From Bacillota bacterium (lineage in GTDB: Bacteria > Bacillota > Clostridia > Peptostreptococcales > Anaerovoracaceae), in NCBI GenBank assembly GCA_029008005.1, contig JAQXIX010000014.1:1-64000 (forward strand): a stretch of 64,000 nucleotides of DNA. The letters are read 5' to 3'. How positions within the stretch are numbered: the first letter of the stretch is position 1; every line of letters begins with the position of its first letter. Under the pieces are notes generated by a model. It was given only the letters and a program-made list of their open reading frames with translations. It had not been told where the DNA came from and ran no database searches. Shown one piece after another: positions 31,439-44,600 of this stretch. Made by a program: the position numbers and the translations under genes.

Positions 31439-32271
31439 TTTTTATCTCCCCTGCCTATACCTGCGAATCCGAACTGCAGCGTAATGTTTTTATTCTGTAC
31501 GGGATTGCTGCAGTTATCATCACAGCCTTCAAGGTACAGCCAGTATTCAACGACTGCAATTTCGTCAGCCTTTAATGTACATATTCTCTTTTTTCCTGCT
31601 TTGGGATTTTTATCATTTCCGCCGGCATAATAACCGTCGAAGTGCGCAGCGGGGTCAGTAACATAGGAAGCCTCTCCGCCGCTGCCGACAGAGGAAACCA
31701 CCAGGTTTTTCCCGGGTACCGTTCTTCTCGATGACGCACCCTTTGTGTCACCCATACTGTCCAGCTTGAAAATCCGTACACTTTCACCGTTTCTTGTTCC
31801 GATACGCATTCCGAGTCTGCCGGCACTGAGCATCTGCGCATCTCCCGTTATTTTCATTTTATTTCTGTCAAGGTATACATCACAGTCTCCGTCGCTTTTA
31901 AGATACAGAAATCCGTGTATTGCCTTTGAATTAATATTCTTTGTGTCATCGGCATAAAGAACCGCTATTCCGTTGGCATCCTGCATAGTCGTTCTGTAGA
32001 ATCTCGACAGATTCCCTGTGCTGACCGGTGACAGGACATCAAGCTCTTTATTGTAGCTTAAGGGACAGCTTGTGTCATATTTACCCTTTCGGGAATCGGA
32101 AATGAGCAGATTCATTTCCCCGTCACTTACAGTGCTTCCCATAGGTTCAACATTTGTCGCATTGTTAAATGAAAACCACGCAAAAGCCGCTGCCCCGGCA
32201 GCCAGGACAATAAGAACCATCCACAGTGCCATAATCACCAGTTGTCTCTTTGCTCTTTTCTTCTCGTTCAT
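31435..32271 (-). CDS. Membrane-tethered secreted protein (SipW-cognate-like TM, YLEG motif)
   Basis: TM ending AAFAWF; C-terminal VEYWLYLEGCDDNCSNPVQNKNITLQFGF. Confidence 0.7.
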   Translation of the reverse strand: MNEKKRAKRQLVIMALWMVLIVLAAGAAAFAWFSFNNATNVEPMGSTVSDGEMNLLISDSRKGKYDTSCPLSYNKELDVLSPVSTGNLSRFYRTTMQDANGIAVLYADDTKNINSKAIHGFLYLKSDGDCDVYLDRNKMKITGDAQMLSAGRLGMRIGTRNGESVRIFKLDSMGDTKGASSRRTVPGKNLVVSSVGSGGEASYVTDPAAHFDGYYAGGNDKNPKAGKKRICTLKADEIAVVEYWLYLEGCDDNCSNPVQNKNITLQFGFAGIGRGDKK

Positions 32272-32280
32272 ACCTGTCTC

Positions 32281-33153
32281 CTAGCGGCTGCATGCGAACG
32301 AAATCGCTATATTTTCAAGCCGTGAATCTGCCAGATTAGATGTGCAGTCACTGTCACAGCCCTCCAGCCAGATATACACATCAATCTGAACCGGTGTCCC
32401 CATCTTGCCGTCATTTCCCGAAAGTGTAACAATCTTTCTGGAATCAGGCCTCAATGTTGTTTCTCCGCTTTCGCTGCTGTAAATGCAGTAATTACTTTCT
32501 GTCAGCTGCCTGAAGGGTACTGTTGCCCCGTCTGTTCTGCTGCTGTCGATTACATATCCGTCGCGGCCGGTGGCCGTATTGTACATTGCCATCGGATTAT
32601 TGCCGCTGCTGATTTCGAAAATGAACTCTTCACTGACAAGCTTGTCTTTCCCTGCCTGATGTACTGCCAGTCCCACGCGTACTGCCGTAGACACAGGTCT
32701 GCTGCTGTCAGCATCCGTAAACCCTATATCCGAAACATACACGTCGGCTTCATCGGAGTTCGACCTTAAGTAAAGAGATGTACTGTAATAATCCGAAGAC
32801 TTTGCCGGCTCGAATGTCTTGGCATACAAATCATTCTTCGAATTGCCTCTGCGCTCGAAATCCTTTGCTCTCTGAAAGCCTCCCGTTATCCTGTCCGTCG
32901 ATACAGGGGTCAGCTTGCCTATGTACGTTTTCATTTCAACAGCCGAACTGTATCCTCGGTCATACTCTTTGCTTATGTATACCGATTCACCGGTGCCTGC
33001 CGCCATATTTACATCAGTGGTGAACTCTCTTGTGTTGTTCACATACCATGCAAAGGCCGCAATCCCGGCTGCTGCCAGTACAATCAGAAACAGTATCAGC
33101 GTTCTGAAAAATTTTCTGTTCAGTTGTCTCCTTGATTTTCTCTTTGAATCCAA
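32281..33153 (-). CDS. Membrane-tethered secreted protein (SipW-cognate-like TM, WLEG motif)
   Basis: TM ending AAFAWY; C-terminal IDVYIWLEGCDSDCTSNLADSRLENIAISFACS. Confidence 0.7.
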   Translation of the reverse strand: MDSKRKSRRQLNRKFFRTLILFLIVLAAAGIAAFAWYVNNTREFTTDVNMAAGTGESVYISKEYDRGYSSAVEMKTYIGKLTPVSTDRITGGFQRAKDFERRGNSKNDLYAKTFEPAKSSDYYSTSLYLRSNSDEADVYVSDIGFTDADSSRPVSTAVRVGLAVHQAGKDKLVSEEFIFEISSGNNPMAMYNTATGRDGYVIDSSRTDGATVPFRQLTESNYCIYSSESGETTLRPDSRKIVTLSGNDGKMGTPVQIDVYIWLEGCDSDCTSNLADSRLENIAISFACSR

Positions 33154-33162
33154 TTTGTCGCC

Positions 33163-34077
33163 TTATAATCTCTTTACTTTTATACCTAAATCCGTCCAGA
33201 ATAACGGACGATTGTCACCTTTTCTGTAAAACTGAATAATCTGTGTTCCTATGTCAAAATGAAGCTCCGCTTCTCCTTTGCTGTTGTCAATACCATGTTC
33301 CGCAGCGAATAACGGATCAATCTCAACATAGTCTGTATCCCACGAGAGCTTAACGTCAGAGGCATTGCCCCCTACGGTAATCTCGTAATTAAATGCATCG
33401 TAATCGTCTATATTGCCTGACTCCATCAGCCTGCCCTCAACACTTGGCAATGCAACCTGTGAGCGAATGCTTGGTGCCAGCACGGCTGCAAGACAGTATA
33501 TGTTCGTCCCCGTGCTTCCTCCGGATGTTGCTTTTACTGTTGCTACTGCATTAAACTGAGCGTAGTCAAGATCTCTTCCCGGCATTGTAACCACATATTT
33601 ATGTGTCGTGCTCTTCCTTCCTTTTATGGTCACGTTGCCCGATGTGAAGGAAGCACTCGAATTTCCTGCCGTCATTGTTCTCCCGTCAACCTTGTAGCCA
33701 GAATAATCGTTACCCTGAGCCCCTGTCGCCACAAGCTCCAGTTCATATGTGACATCGCTTGGATTGACCAGGTTATCGTCCTGTTTATGATGGTTGTAAA
33801 TTGTTATTGTGAAACTGACTGTCCCGTCACTGTTATCAAACTCTATGGAGTTTCTCGCTATGGATGTCGGATAACTTCGATATCCGTAGAGATAATTGGA
33901 GTTAAACAGAGACTCGTTTTCGTTTGTGGATGCAACTGCCTTCATGTTGCTTACCGAAATATATGCAGCCATTGCCTGCCATACACCTGCTGCTATGGCA
34001 ATGCAGCACAGGACTGCAATAATAAGATGTTTCCTGTTTATCTTCAAATCCTTGCTCCTGTTACTTGTTCTTCGCAA
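33163..34077 (-). CDS. Secreted/membrane-tethered protein of the same cluster, unknown function
   Basis: Single N-terminal TM (LIIAVLCCIAIAAGVWQAMAAY), beta-rich ectodomain, overlaps neighbour by 17 nt. Confidence 0.6.
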   Translation of the reverse strand: MRRTSNRSKDLKINRKHLIIAVLCCIAIAAGVWQAMAAYISVSNMKAVASTNENESLFNSNYLYGYRSYPTSIARNSIEFDNSDGTVSFTITIYNHHKQDDNLVNPSDVTYELELVATGAQGNDYSGYKVDGRTMTAGNSSASFTSGNVTIKGRKSTTHKYVVTMPGRDLDYAQFNAVATVKATSGGSTGTNIYCLAAVLAPSIRSQVALPSVEGRLMESGNIDDYDAFNYEITVGGNASDVKLSWDTDYVEIDPLFAAEHGIDNSKGEAELHFDIGTQIIQFYRKGDNRPLFWTDLGIKVKRL

Positions 34078-34759
34078 TAAGATATATTATATCGGTTTCT
34101 TTAACTCTTTCGGTCCAGCTCAGCACCAGGACGTAATTTCCCACGTAATTGCCCTCACTGTTCTGTTTAGGTGCCGTTATCTCCCGGTACCAGTAAAGGG
34201 GCTCCGAATTTTCCTGAACTTTTGAATACTCTCCGAATGTTGCTGAATGATACTCTCCGGATTCCTCTGCCAGCTTGTCCTCTACCTGCTTCTTATTCAG
34301 ATAGCCGTCATCAGAGAACATGTTGGAAATCTTTTCCCAGGTGTACGGATTTCCCTTTGAATCGATTCCCTTGATGATATTGTCTCCCGAAGCATCCTGT
34401 AATCTCTCTGCTGCTTCATATAGTTTGATATCCAGATCATCAATATTAGTTGTATGAGCCAGAAACAGATCGAATTTTTCCGAAGGACTGCTGACACAGA
34501 AAGGTCTCTCAAGAGTAACCACTCCGTCCTTTACTTCCGATTTATCGTAGCTCAAATCAATCTGTTCCATATATGTCTCGTTCGGACCCAGAATCGATAT
34601 TTCCGCAGGAGCTTTAACACGGCCTACTGTTGATGCCGACAGGCCTCCGAAAAACCAAGCGAGAGCCAGTCCGATAATAAGAATCAGTAAAGCAAAGGCC
34701 GCGAAACCCATCAATAGCTCATTCTTATATTTTTCATACCAGCGCAGCTGTTCCGCCAT
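34061..34759 (-). CDS. Membrane-tethered protein of the same cluster, unknown function
   Basis: N-terminal TM ending LALAWFFGG; tightly coupled with neighbours. Confidence 0.6.
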   Translation of the reverse strand: MAEQLRWYEKYKNELLMGFAAFALLILIIGLALAWFFGGLSASTVGRVKAPAEISILGPNETYMEQIDLSYDKSEVKDGVVTLERPFCVSSPSEKFDLFLAHTTNIDDLDIKLYEAAERLQDASGDNIIKGIDSKGNPYTWEKISNMFSDDGYLNKKQVEDKLAEESGEYHSATFGEYSKVQENSEPLYWYREITAPKQNSEGNYVGNYVLVLSWTERVKETDIIYLIAKNK

Positions 34760-35643
34760 TATTTTCCTCCTGTTTCATTGGTCCTGAACCTTACCTGAAC
34801 GAACTCTATTTCTTCTCCGATCAGCTGATCCGCATTATTATATCCTTCAGTGCAGATATCATAGTCGCTGCCGCTCATGTTTGAACTGATATCATCAACT
34901 CCCGATACATCACCGGCAAAATACCTGCTGCTGTTTTTCATCATGTCGTCGATCAGTTCACTGTATCCATCGTCGCTTTCGGATTCGAATACATTTCTGT
35001 AATATGTTCCTCCGCCGGTATATACATAGTTGTGAAACTGCTGAGGCCATACCCAGTAAACAGTTCTGGTTACATCTACTGTAGTTCTGGAGTTTTCATC
35101 CATAAAGGCAGATGCCGGTATGGTAAAACCGTAGTTACCGCTGTCATCCGGTCCGATCCAGCCGTGATAGTATCTTCCCGTCTTTCCCGTGAAGAACAGA
35201 ATGTGACCTGTTATATATCTGTTCATATTGGCGTAGTCAGTATTACTGTCATTTCTCATCTTTAGGTTTGTCTCAATTGTCACTTCTATATTTCCGAGAT
35301 CCTCGGCAATAGGACTCACCGTGAATGTCAGTTCTCCGAAGGAACCGGGAGCAAGCTTCGAAGTTTCTGCAGTGTTCTTGAAATTGCTTTCTGAATTGAC
35401 ATACATGGAATCGGAAGTATCAAAGTCGAAGTCAGCATCGTGACTTCCTCTCTCCCATATGCCAACCTTATCGCCTTCTTTGCCTGTAACAATGGCATAT
35501 CTGCTGCTCAGAGCAGAAATCAGCGAGGATTCTCCTTCCACTCTGTTGTTCAGTACAAACCATGCCAGGACAGCAAGGATGAACACTGCCAGCGAAAGAA
35601 TCACAAGCAGCACTGATTTAATTAGTTTTTTTCTGCTTTTCAC
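34759..35643 (-). CDS. Membrane-tethered secreted protein of the same cluster, unknown function
   Basis: N-terminal TM ending AVLAWFVLNN; 1 nt overlap with next gene. Confidence 0.6.
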   Translation of the reverse strand: MKSRKKLIKSVLLVILSLAVFILAVLAWFVLNNRVEGESSLISALSSRYAIVTGKEGDKVGIWERGSHDADFDFDTSDSMYVNSESNFKNTAETSKLAPGSFGELTFTVSPIAEDLGNIEVTIETNLKMRNDSNTDYANMNRYITGHILFFTGKTGRYYHGWIGPDDSGNYGFTIPASAFMDENSRTTVDVTRTVYWVWPQQFHNYVYTGGGTYYRNVFESESDDGYSELIDDMMKNSSRYFAGDVSGVDDISSNMSGSDYDICTEGYNNADQLIGEEIEFVQVRFRTNETGGK

Positions 35644-35644
35644 C

Positions 35645-38600
35645 TTATTGTCCTACTTTCGTATTAATCATTCCGTCTGTTGAAATTCTCGTAAGTGTGT
35701 ACGTTATATAGTCTGAATGGTCATCGAGGGCTCCCGTATCGCTGTCGACCCCGTTCACTCTGCTGTTAAACGGATAGTCAATCCTCGTATCGCCTTTGTA
35801 CATCTCCGCTGTCAGAACAAGTCTGTAATTTGAGTAGAAATGATTGAGGTTTTCCACATTATCTGTTCTGACTTCAACAGGTATGCTTACAGTAAACCTC
35901 CTGTTTGTAGGGCTTACTGTATCCGCCGTTGCGAAGCCTCCGTCTGAACTTTTCCTGTCAGTCCATCTGAAGCAACTGTTACCATTTGAGTCAGCAGCTG
36001 AAGAAGGTGTTCCCAGCTGTGCACAGCTTACATTAATGTATTTGTCCGGATTGCTGATTATTTCATATTCTCCCTGAGGGTTCTTTCTCTTCATAAGTCT
36101 GAGAGAATATACGATTCTGTCAGACTGATCCAGCTTTTCATCTGCATTAATTACATTTTCAAGAGAATATACACCTGTGGTTGCTATATTTCCGTCAGCC
36201 GTATCAAGCTCCGAACAGTTGATTCCCAGCTGCTTAATGTCATTAGCCGAATATGTGATATCCGACGAACCCCATTCTGCACGGTAGTATCCCACTATTC
36301 CTGTTGCAGACGCCGAAGTGCTGCTGTAACTGAGGCTGTCTTCTCTTACGGCAAGTACAGCCTTGTAATTCAGCTTAGTGTATTCTGTCTTCCCATTATT
36401 CATGGAACCCATAATGGACTGTCTGAAAGCAGGGTCTGACATATGCAGATCCATGCCGGTGGTAATGGTGAATCCCGTACCTCCTGAATCTGCCGCTATC
36501 TTTCTTATTCCCGAAAGGTCTATGGCATTTCCGCTGCTGTCTTTAAGAACAAGGCTCAGCTCACCTTTATTCTCGGCAGTGCTTTCCCACCTTACCTGTG
36601 ATACGGCCTTTTTTTCATCAGAAGCCGTCCAGCTGCCATCGCTGTATGTATAATACTTGTCACCTGCCATTACATAGAAGTATGCGGTTCCCTCGGTTCC
36701 CGTGGCGAAATAGCTGGCAGTCTGACCTGACGTATCATACTGGTGCAGATTAATATCCAGCTTGTAGTAAAGCCTGTCATTGCTGTTATATGTCTGGCTG
36801 CTGTTGAATGTAACAGTATCGGTTACGTCGATATCAATATATCTTCCCGATTCTCCCTCTCTCTTGACAGGTATCATTTTATTACCTGTTCCCGCTTTAT
36901 CCTTGTCGCTGCTGTTGTCGGCAAGACTCTGGGTATATCCGCTGAGGAAGCTGTATGTACTGGCAGTATTCTGGTGGCTGTCTTTTGTTTTATCAGGTCT
37001 CAAAGTGTAGTTGAGATTTACCGGAACGTTTCCGGAACTTACACTGCCGCTCAGATATCCGTTGGCACTCAGATTCTCTGTAGTTTCATTCAGAGGAACA
37101 TTGATAACCAGATAGAAGCTTTCCTCAGGCTGTATTTCTCTGCCGTATACATCTCTTCCGACAGCCAGTGTGTACTTTTCTGCATCCGTATCATTGTCAC
37201 CTGCAAGTCTGTACTTTTTACCGTCCTTGTCCATTGCTGAAGCTTCTGATATATCTGCTTCCGTGCATTCAACCCATCTGCCGTCAGAGGATTTATATGC
37301 CTGAACCTGCATCAGGCTGCTCATCCATCTGTTACTGTATGACTTACCGTCACTGTCTTTGAAGGTGCTCAGGGAAACGGACTCTTCTCCGTCGTGAATG
37401 GCTGTGTACACCCTTCCCGTTTCGCAGTCAACCAGGGACAGCTTAGTTCCCTCAGGCAATCTGCCGTTAATAAACTGTATGGACTTATCCGCAGCCATCA
37501 TGCTTCCGCCTGCTGCAAGATAGGAATCCCAGCCATACTCTGTATCCTGACCGTATGCATTGTTATATCTGTAGGTAAGCAGTGCCGTAACAGGGTTTCC
37601 GAAGCTCTCAAGCACATGGGCATTTTCTCCCAGTGACATATATTCACTCTTTTTGAAAACTGTTCCGTAATTGAGTGTGGCTGTGAAATCCACCTCGAGA
37701 ATACGGCGAACCAGCACAGGCACCTGAACTTTGTATTCTCCTCCTGCTTCTCTGAAGGTTACTGTCAGGAGGGAGAACCTGCTTCTGTCATTGTCGTATT
37801 CTGTGGTGGCTCTGATTTTCATATCTTTAGTGCCGTTTTTGTTTACCATAACAGATGGCCTGCTTCCTGCCGCCTTCACGTATGAACCACTATTGCCGTC
37901 CCACTCAAATACAGTGATTTCTGCCTTTACATGAGCGATATCGGAATCCTGTTCATCGTTTAGGGCCAGTGCAGAAGCATACCCGCCGTTTGTAATTATG
38001 TTCAGATACTCCTCAACTCCCGAAGTGTCACCTCCCGAAACCTTCAGAACGGGTATATCCTTCGATGATTTCAGAGAATCTGCGTCATTGTTTCTGTTAA
38101 ATGTCGATACCTGCCTTTCGAAATCAAATTCTGCGGACTCACCGTAGGAGTACTTGAATCTTCTGCTGACGGCAGTTGCCTTCGACTCATCAACAATTGC
38201 CTTTGCAGTAACGACAGGTTCTCCGTCGATTATCTTTCCGACGCCGTCTCCGTACAGATACTTTTCTTCCGGTATCTTAACTGTGTACTCACTGACAGGC
38301 GAAGTGGCAGGGTAAGGCTCTGTCTGATCGGCTCCCAGTAGAGCCTTTGATTTTTCTTCATCAGAAAGTCCGGCGGCTGAAGTGTTTGTATAATCCGCAA
38401 AGGCAATATACGACAATCTGCTGTCTGAAACATTAGTCCCGTACAGGGCCTCTACAGAACCGCCTTCCATTAATCTTATACTCAGTCCTGCAATTCTTGT
38501 ATATGCATTCTGAGGCAGATTTCCGGCAACAAGTCCCGGCGTCCTGCATGCCTCAAGATTGTTATCCCTGAGAAGAATATTGCATCCCTCAATGCCGCCG

Positions 38601-41600
38601 TTGGCTTTGGCGATAAATGACGAGGAGCTTGTTCCCACAAGGGTGTTGTCCGATGCTTCGAAGTTTCTGAATGTGGATTTCATGTCCGCATCCTCTATGG
38701 CACCTATAGCTGCACCGGATGTGAATTCTCTGATTGCGGATACTCCCTCAGTGAAGCTGCAGCCTGTCACTTTGGCGTCCGTAACTGTGAGGCGTGCATT
38801 TTCCGAAGTATTGTTTCTCAGGTTACCTATTATTCCTCCCGAGTATGTGTCAGTAAGAGACAGTTCAACATTATCCACTGCGATATTGTTAAATGTAAGC
38901 TCTGCTGCTGAGCTGTTATTTCCTGTTCTTCCCAGAATTCCGCCGGTTCTGTCTGCCTTTATTACCGGCTTTAAGTCACCTGTTCCCTTAATGTCCGTGT
39001 CAAATACACGGACGCTGTCCGCAACCTCTCCTGCGCAGCCTCCTGCGGCAGATTTCGCCGTAACATTAACATTGCTTAAGGTCACAGGTTTGAGGGCAGC
39101 GGAATCCGTAGTATAGTATGCAGTTGTACCACCATTCTTTAATGCCTTGTAGTCAGGGTCGTTAACTGCCAGCTGACCGGTCTGACAGCCTATTATTCCT
39201 CCGCACATACTGCCTGAATTAAGTCCTGTAATCTTGCTGTTCGAGCCTGCAGCTGCTCCGCCGGTTTTCATTTCAATACCGTTCTTTGTTGAGGCTATGG
39301 TTGAGCTGGTGTAGGAATTACATCTTCCAATGAAACCGCCTGCGTATGCTGCTGCAGTAATATCCACACCTGAATAGCTGCAGTCTGTCAGGTGATAGGA
39401 CAACCTGATACCACTGGAGTTGCTGCCTATTGTGTGTCTGGAATTATCGTAGTTCCTGGTTTTGTATCCTATCTGTCCTGCGACCGAACCTGCGGAATAA
39501 GTGCTGTACAGATTTGTATTATTCCTGACGTTAATGTTCTCAAAGAGAGCCGTAGGGTAATTTGTCGAGGTGCTTACCGGCACCAGGTTTCCGACAATTC
39601 CTCCTACACCTGCATTCGCACCGTTGTCAGCCTTAACCTCCTTGCCCTCTGGGTCGTAGTAGTGAATAGCAATACTCGAGTCTGTCAAAGTCAGATTCCT
39701 GAAGGCATTGTAACCGTTGTTTTTCAGCGCATCCTCCGCTGAAGAACTTGTGTAGTACCAGTATGCTGTGGAGAACAGTGCTCCTGCACCGGCACAGTTG
39801 TAGTTGTCTGAGCTGTACTCTCTGACATTCATATCAACGCTTATTGTTGCGTTGTTTCCGTCCACGCATATTAGATACGGTACAGTTCTGTCTATATGGT
39901 CATTCAGAGAAGAAGCCAGCGCCGCCGCATTTGACTTGTACCGGCCCGTCATTCCCACATAGGCTGAGCCGTAGCCTCTCATGTCAAAATCTACACCCTC
40001 TTTCAGTATCAGCTTCATCAGAGATACGTTGGATGCGCAGACAAACTCAGTCTGTTTTGTGGCATACTTCCTCACAAGGTATGGAGAGTTGACAAATTCT
40101 GTTGTATTAACAGCGTTGATGTTTGCATCTGTACCCTTTCCGAAATGGGATGGATCCTCATCGCTTAGTCCCGGTGCATACATGTCATCTGCCAGAGACG
40201 TTACGCGGTCGGCTTTGCCGGCTTCACTTCCGGGCTGACCCACATATTCGTAGGAAGCGTTTCTCACCTTCCCCAGCTTCTCGTTACCGAATCTGTATCC
40301 GTCAGTAACGGCGGCATTCTTTCCGTAATATGGATTAGTGCCTGAGAGAGCTCCCGTACTCTCGCTGATATGTCCTGCACCTGCTCCGCTCTGAATAACT
40401 GCTGAAAGCAGCATAAGTCCCTGAGGAGAATTAACAGTTGTCTCTACAGCTTTTACCCTGGCAATGGTGCCGGTACTGATGCTCTGAATTTCTGTTCCGT
40501 TGGCGTCAGTTTCCTTAGCTATCCTGTTAATCTTGTAATTCTTATCTGTGTTTTCTACATTACATCCTTCGGAAAAAGCATATCCCGATATCACTCGTCC
40601 GATAATGTGATTTGTATAGAGACTCTTGTATGCATCCTCGGCAGTGCTTAAATCAGTTCCCTCAGCAAACCATCCGTCACGGAAGCCTTTGTATTCATCT
40701 CCCGTTCCCATGTTTCTGAAAATGACTCCTCCGCCTGAAACAGCTCCCACATATCCTCCTGTCGGTATCAGGTTTTTGCTTTTGTCATAGGAAAGACTGA
40801 AGACATCTTCCCCTTCTGTCTGTGCCGTTACCTGAACATTATCGATAATATTGTCTCCCCCGAGAATAAGTCCGATTACTCCGCCGAAGAAGCTCTTAGG
40901 TGAAAAATCATCGCTGCTCATGGCTTCATAGGCTATGGCATTTGCTCCGCTGTACTTTAAAACCAGATCCTTAACAACAGAGCCGTAGCTGTAAGGTATG
41001 AAGCCCTTTATGGATGACGCTTTTATCGTCACTGTGTTCACTTCGCCGCTGCTTCCCAGCCGTCCCGTTACCACACCTCTGAACGGATTGTTGGTATTTC
41101 CGAGACCTGGGAAGGTATCATCCAGCTCAATGTTTTCGGCAATGTAATAGTATGCACTCTGGATATACCTGTGCATCGTATTGTTTACAATAGTATCCCC
41201 ATTTTGGCTGACCCAGCTGTCGCCGCTCTTCTGATATGTAACATGTTCGGACACGCTTCCATCTCCAAGCCTGCTGCATTCCTTATCCTGCTCTCTGGCA
41301 ATTGTAATGCTCAGTCCCGCACTGCCGTTAGGGTTGTTGATAAAATCAGCAACAGAGCACAGCTGCTGTGAGCTGCGTATTACATATGGATCTGAATATG
41401 TGCCGCAGCCTTCGGTTATGTCGCTGCTCTTCCTGTTAACGGCGATTTCATGGTATCCTGTATCGGAATTGAATGCCGTATACACATAAGGCAGATAGTC
41501 TGCAAAGGCAGGATTATCTGTATTTGCTTCCTGCTGCCCGTCCGGGGTTTTGACGAGTTCTTCTTTGTCAAAATACCATAACTGCCGGCCCTCATATTCC

Positions 41601-44600
41601 ACTGAGCCGTCGATTTCTTTACCGTATGTAATCATGTCGGCAGCCCTGTCAGCAGTTGTAAAGTTGTATGTGCCGCTGCCTACTCCGCCGTTTACGCTGT
41701 ATCTGAAGCTATGCAGAAGTGAAGCCCTGGTGAATACTGAATTATCTGCCGCCGGCAGAAGAATCCTGTTAAAGGAAACGGAAACCTGTGTGGCATTCTC
41801 CGAGCCTATTGTACCTATCAGGCTTGTTGCCGCCGGCTTCCTGCCTTCAGCCTCCTGATATGTAAGTTCATCTACGATTATTGCAGAATAACTGTCGGAC
41901 CTGTTAATCAGCAGCGGACCATAAGATGTCCCCGTATCCACTCCATTTACTGCGAGCCCGTTAAGTGTGCAGTTCTTTAGGCTAACCGTATACATGTTTG
42001 AAATCAGAGTATATTCAAAACCGGATACGGTGCCGCTTATGAGGGCTCCCGATGTTCCTCCGTAAATGCCTGTGGTTCCTCTAAGTTCCATACCGCTGCA
42101 GGCAATTTTATAGTTTCCGAGATTTGAATTGTTTTTGCTTCTTGTTCCGAAATCACGGAAAAGACCGCAGTGCATAGCATAGTGCTGTGTTCCGGTACTC
42201 GTCCTCTTATTGCTGTTTGATGTTTCCGATGACTCGATTTTATCGTTGCAGAAGGTAATCCGCGCATTTCTGATGTCTATGTTCCTGTTGTTTACAGTTA
42301 CGGGATAATAGCTGAAGCCTGTCATGTCAAGCTCTGCCATGCTGTCGCCGCCGCTTCCGATTGTTGTCCTGTTTCCCGTTATCCCGGCGTCGTTATAATC
42401 AAAGTGTTTCTTGATATTGGTTCCGGCATATGTGTTGACACTCCAAACAAGCAGCTCCTCAGGGGTGTCAATAACAGAGTTGTCGGCGTTATCGCCATAT
42501 CCCAGACTGTCAATGGCAGTATCCAGGTTGTAGTAATACCTGGTCATATCGTTTGTCGTCTTCGATTTTCCGTAGGCTGTCCTGTTAACGTAAGTGTTGA
42601 TGCCGCTTCCGTCCATTACTACCTTTTCGCCGGAAGTTTTCAGGGATACAACACCGTAAACATCGTTTGTGAAAGAACCTGCGCCGGTCATGGTGAAGGC
42701 TACAAATTCGTCAAAAACTGCCGGTGAACAACTGATATCTATACTGTCCTCCGAAATAGGGTATGCATCATCCCAGTCTGCAATAACGCTGAGATAAAGG
42801 GCTCCTGCAGAGGAGTTTACGCCTCCTATCATCTCCCCACCGTTGGCACCTCTGCATACGAGTATTCCGAAGGAATTCCGGATTCCCGAGAATTTGAGTC
42901 CCTCCGGATTGATGCCTTTGCTTCCGATTGTCCACTTGCCGTCGGCTCTGTATACAAGTCCTCCTGCAGTGTTTGTATCTGCGTTTAACTGTGTTTTCAC
43001 ATCAGTCGTATCGTTTACATACAATCCATATTTTCCTTCGTCTCCGATGAATCTCACATCTGTGTCGGACCACATGTATCCCAGCAAACCTCCTGTGGCG
43101 CTGCCGGCCTTGAGGCTTACCCTGTGTCCGTCCATGGCTGTATTTCTGAATTCTATTCTGACGCTGTCTGATCTGACTCTCTTCTTGTTTGCGTCAATCT
43201 CCGAAGGCTGAATAATGCCTATATATCCTCCGGCAAGAGATGTGGTATATGTATTGCTGCTGTTGCTGATGTCGGCGCTGAGAACCGCTCCGTCTCCGTA
43301 AACTTGTGCCGGGCACTTGCCGCTTATGTACCCAATGGCTCCGCCTGTAATATCAACGCCTTTGCCGGTCACAGCATCTATTGCTATTGTCGGCGCCAGC
43401 TTCGTTCCCTGAGTGAATCTGACAGTATTTTCCGCAGGTTCATCCAGCATCCCGAAGGCTCCTCCCACATAGCAGACCTTCTCGTTCGTTTTATAGTTAA
43501 TAGACGATTTGAATGTGCATCCGCATATCGTCTTGTCTCCGCCTGTTGAGCATGCGGAATAAGCACCCGCCGCAATTCCGGCATCAAGTGCTTCGAACTT
43601 TATTGTTCCGGCAACTGTCAGCTTATCTGCGCTGCCGTTTGAAACTGAGAAAAGCCCCAGTCTGTTGTGTCTGTAGATTATTCCGTTTCCGACTGTTGAG
43701 TCATCCGCTTCCTTCTCGGTCAAAAGACCTTTGCACATTCCGTAGGTTTCTCCCACGGCAAGACGTATTTCGTGGCTGTTTCCCTGAATACTGCCTGTAA
43801 ATGCAGGGGCAGTTTCACTGTCTGCCTTGCTGTCTCTTGTAATTCCCGTTACACCTGTACCTGCCAGGTTTATGTCTCCTTCCAGGCTGATAGTGTCATC
43901 CAGAAGGCTTTCCCAGTTGGTTGTGTCTATATTGTTAAATCCGCTGAAGTGACCTTTTGTCTGAATCGTAACGGCAAGACGCGCCAGGTCATCCTTATCC
44001 GATATGCTTACCGTACCGTCGGAATAGTCTTTTTTGACGGTGAAGCCCTCCGGTGCTATGAGATTTTCTGAAAGTCCGCCGCTGTGAAGCCTGTACACCT
44101 GTCCGTAGTTGCCGATATCGTCAAAGGCGGCGCTGCCGTTTCTTATGTATTTCCAGGTGTCATCGCTACCGCTGCCTTCTGCAAATATCAGGGCACTTTC
44201 CTGCCCTCCCGCCAACTGACCGATTCTGCTGCCTGATGAGGCATATGTCACTTCCGAAAGATCTGTTTTTCCTCTAAGTCTGATGGCACTTCCTTCATCT
44301 ACAAAACCTGCAACCCCGCCGCCGGCTTTGATTGTTCCTGTAGTGATTTTGACCGTTCCTGCTGAAGACAGTACGCTGCCTTTACTTACCACTGCCGCCA
44401 GGCCTCCGTAATAGCCTGTTGACACGTTGGATATTCCTCCGCTGACAGTTTTAACCTCAAGGTTATTTACTCTGAGTATTCCGGAATTGTTATTGTCTCC
44501 AACCATGGCTGCTATTCCCGAATTGTAAAGACATTTTCCTGCATCGTCGGCTTCTACAACCATGTTCTTCACCAGCATGCTGCCGCTGCCAGTTATCTTC

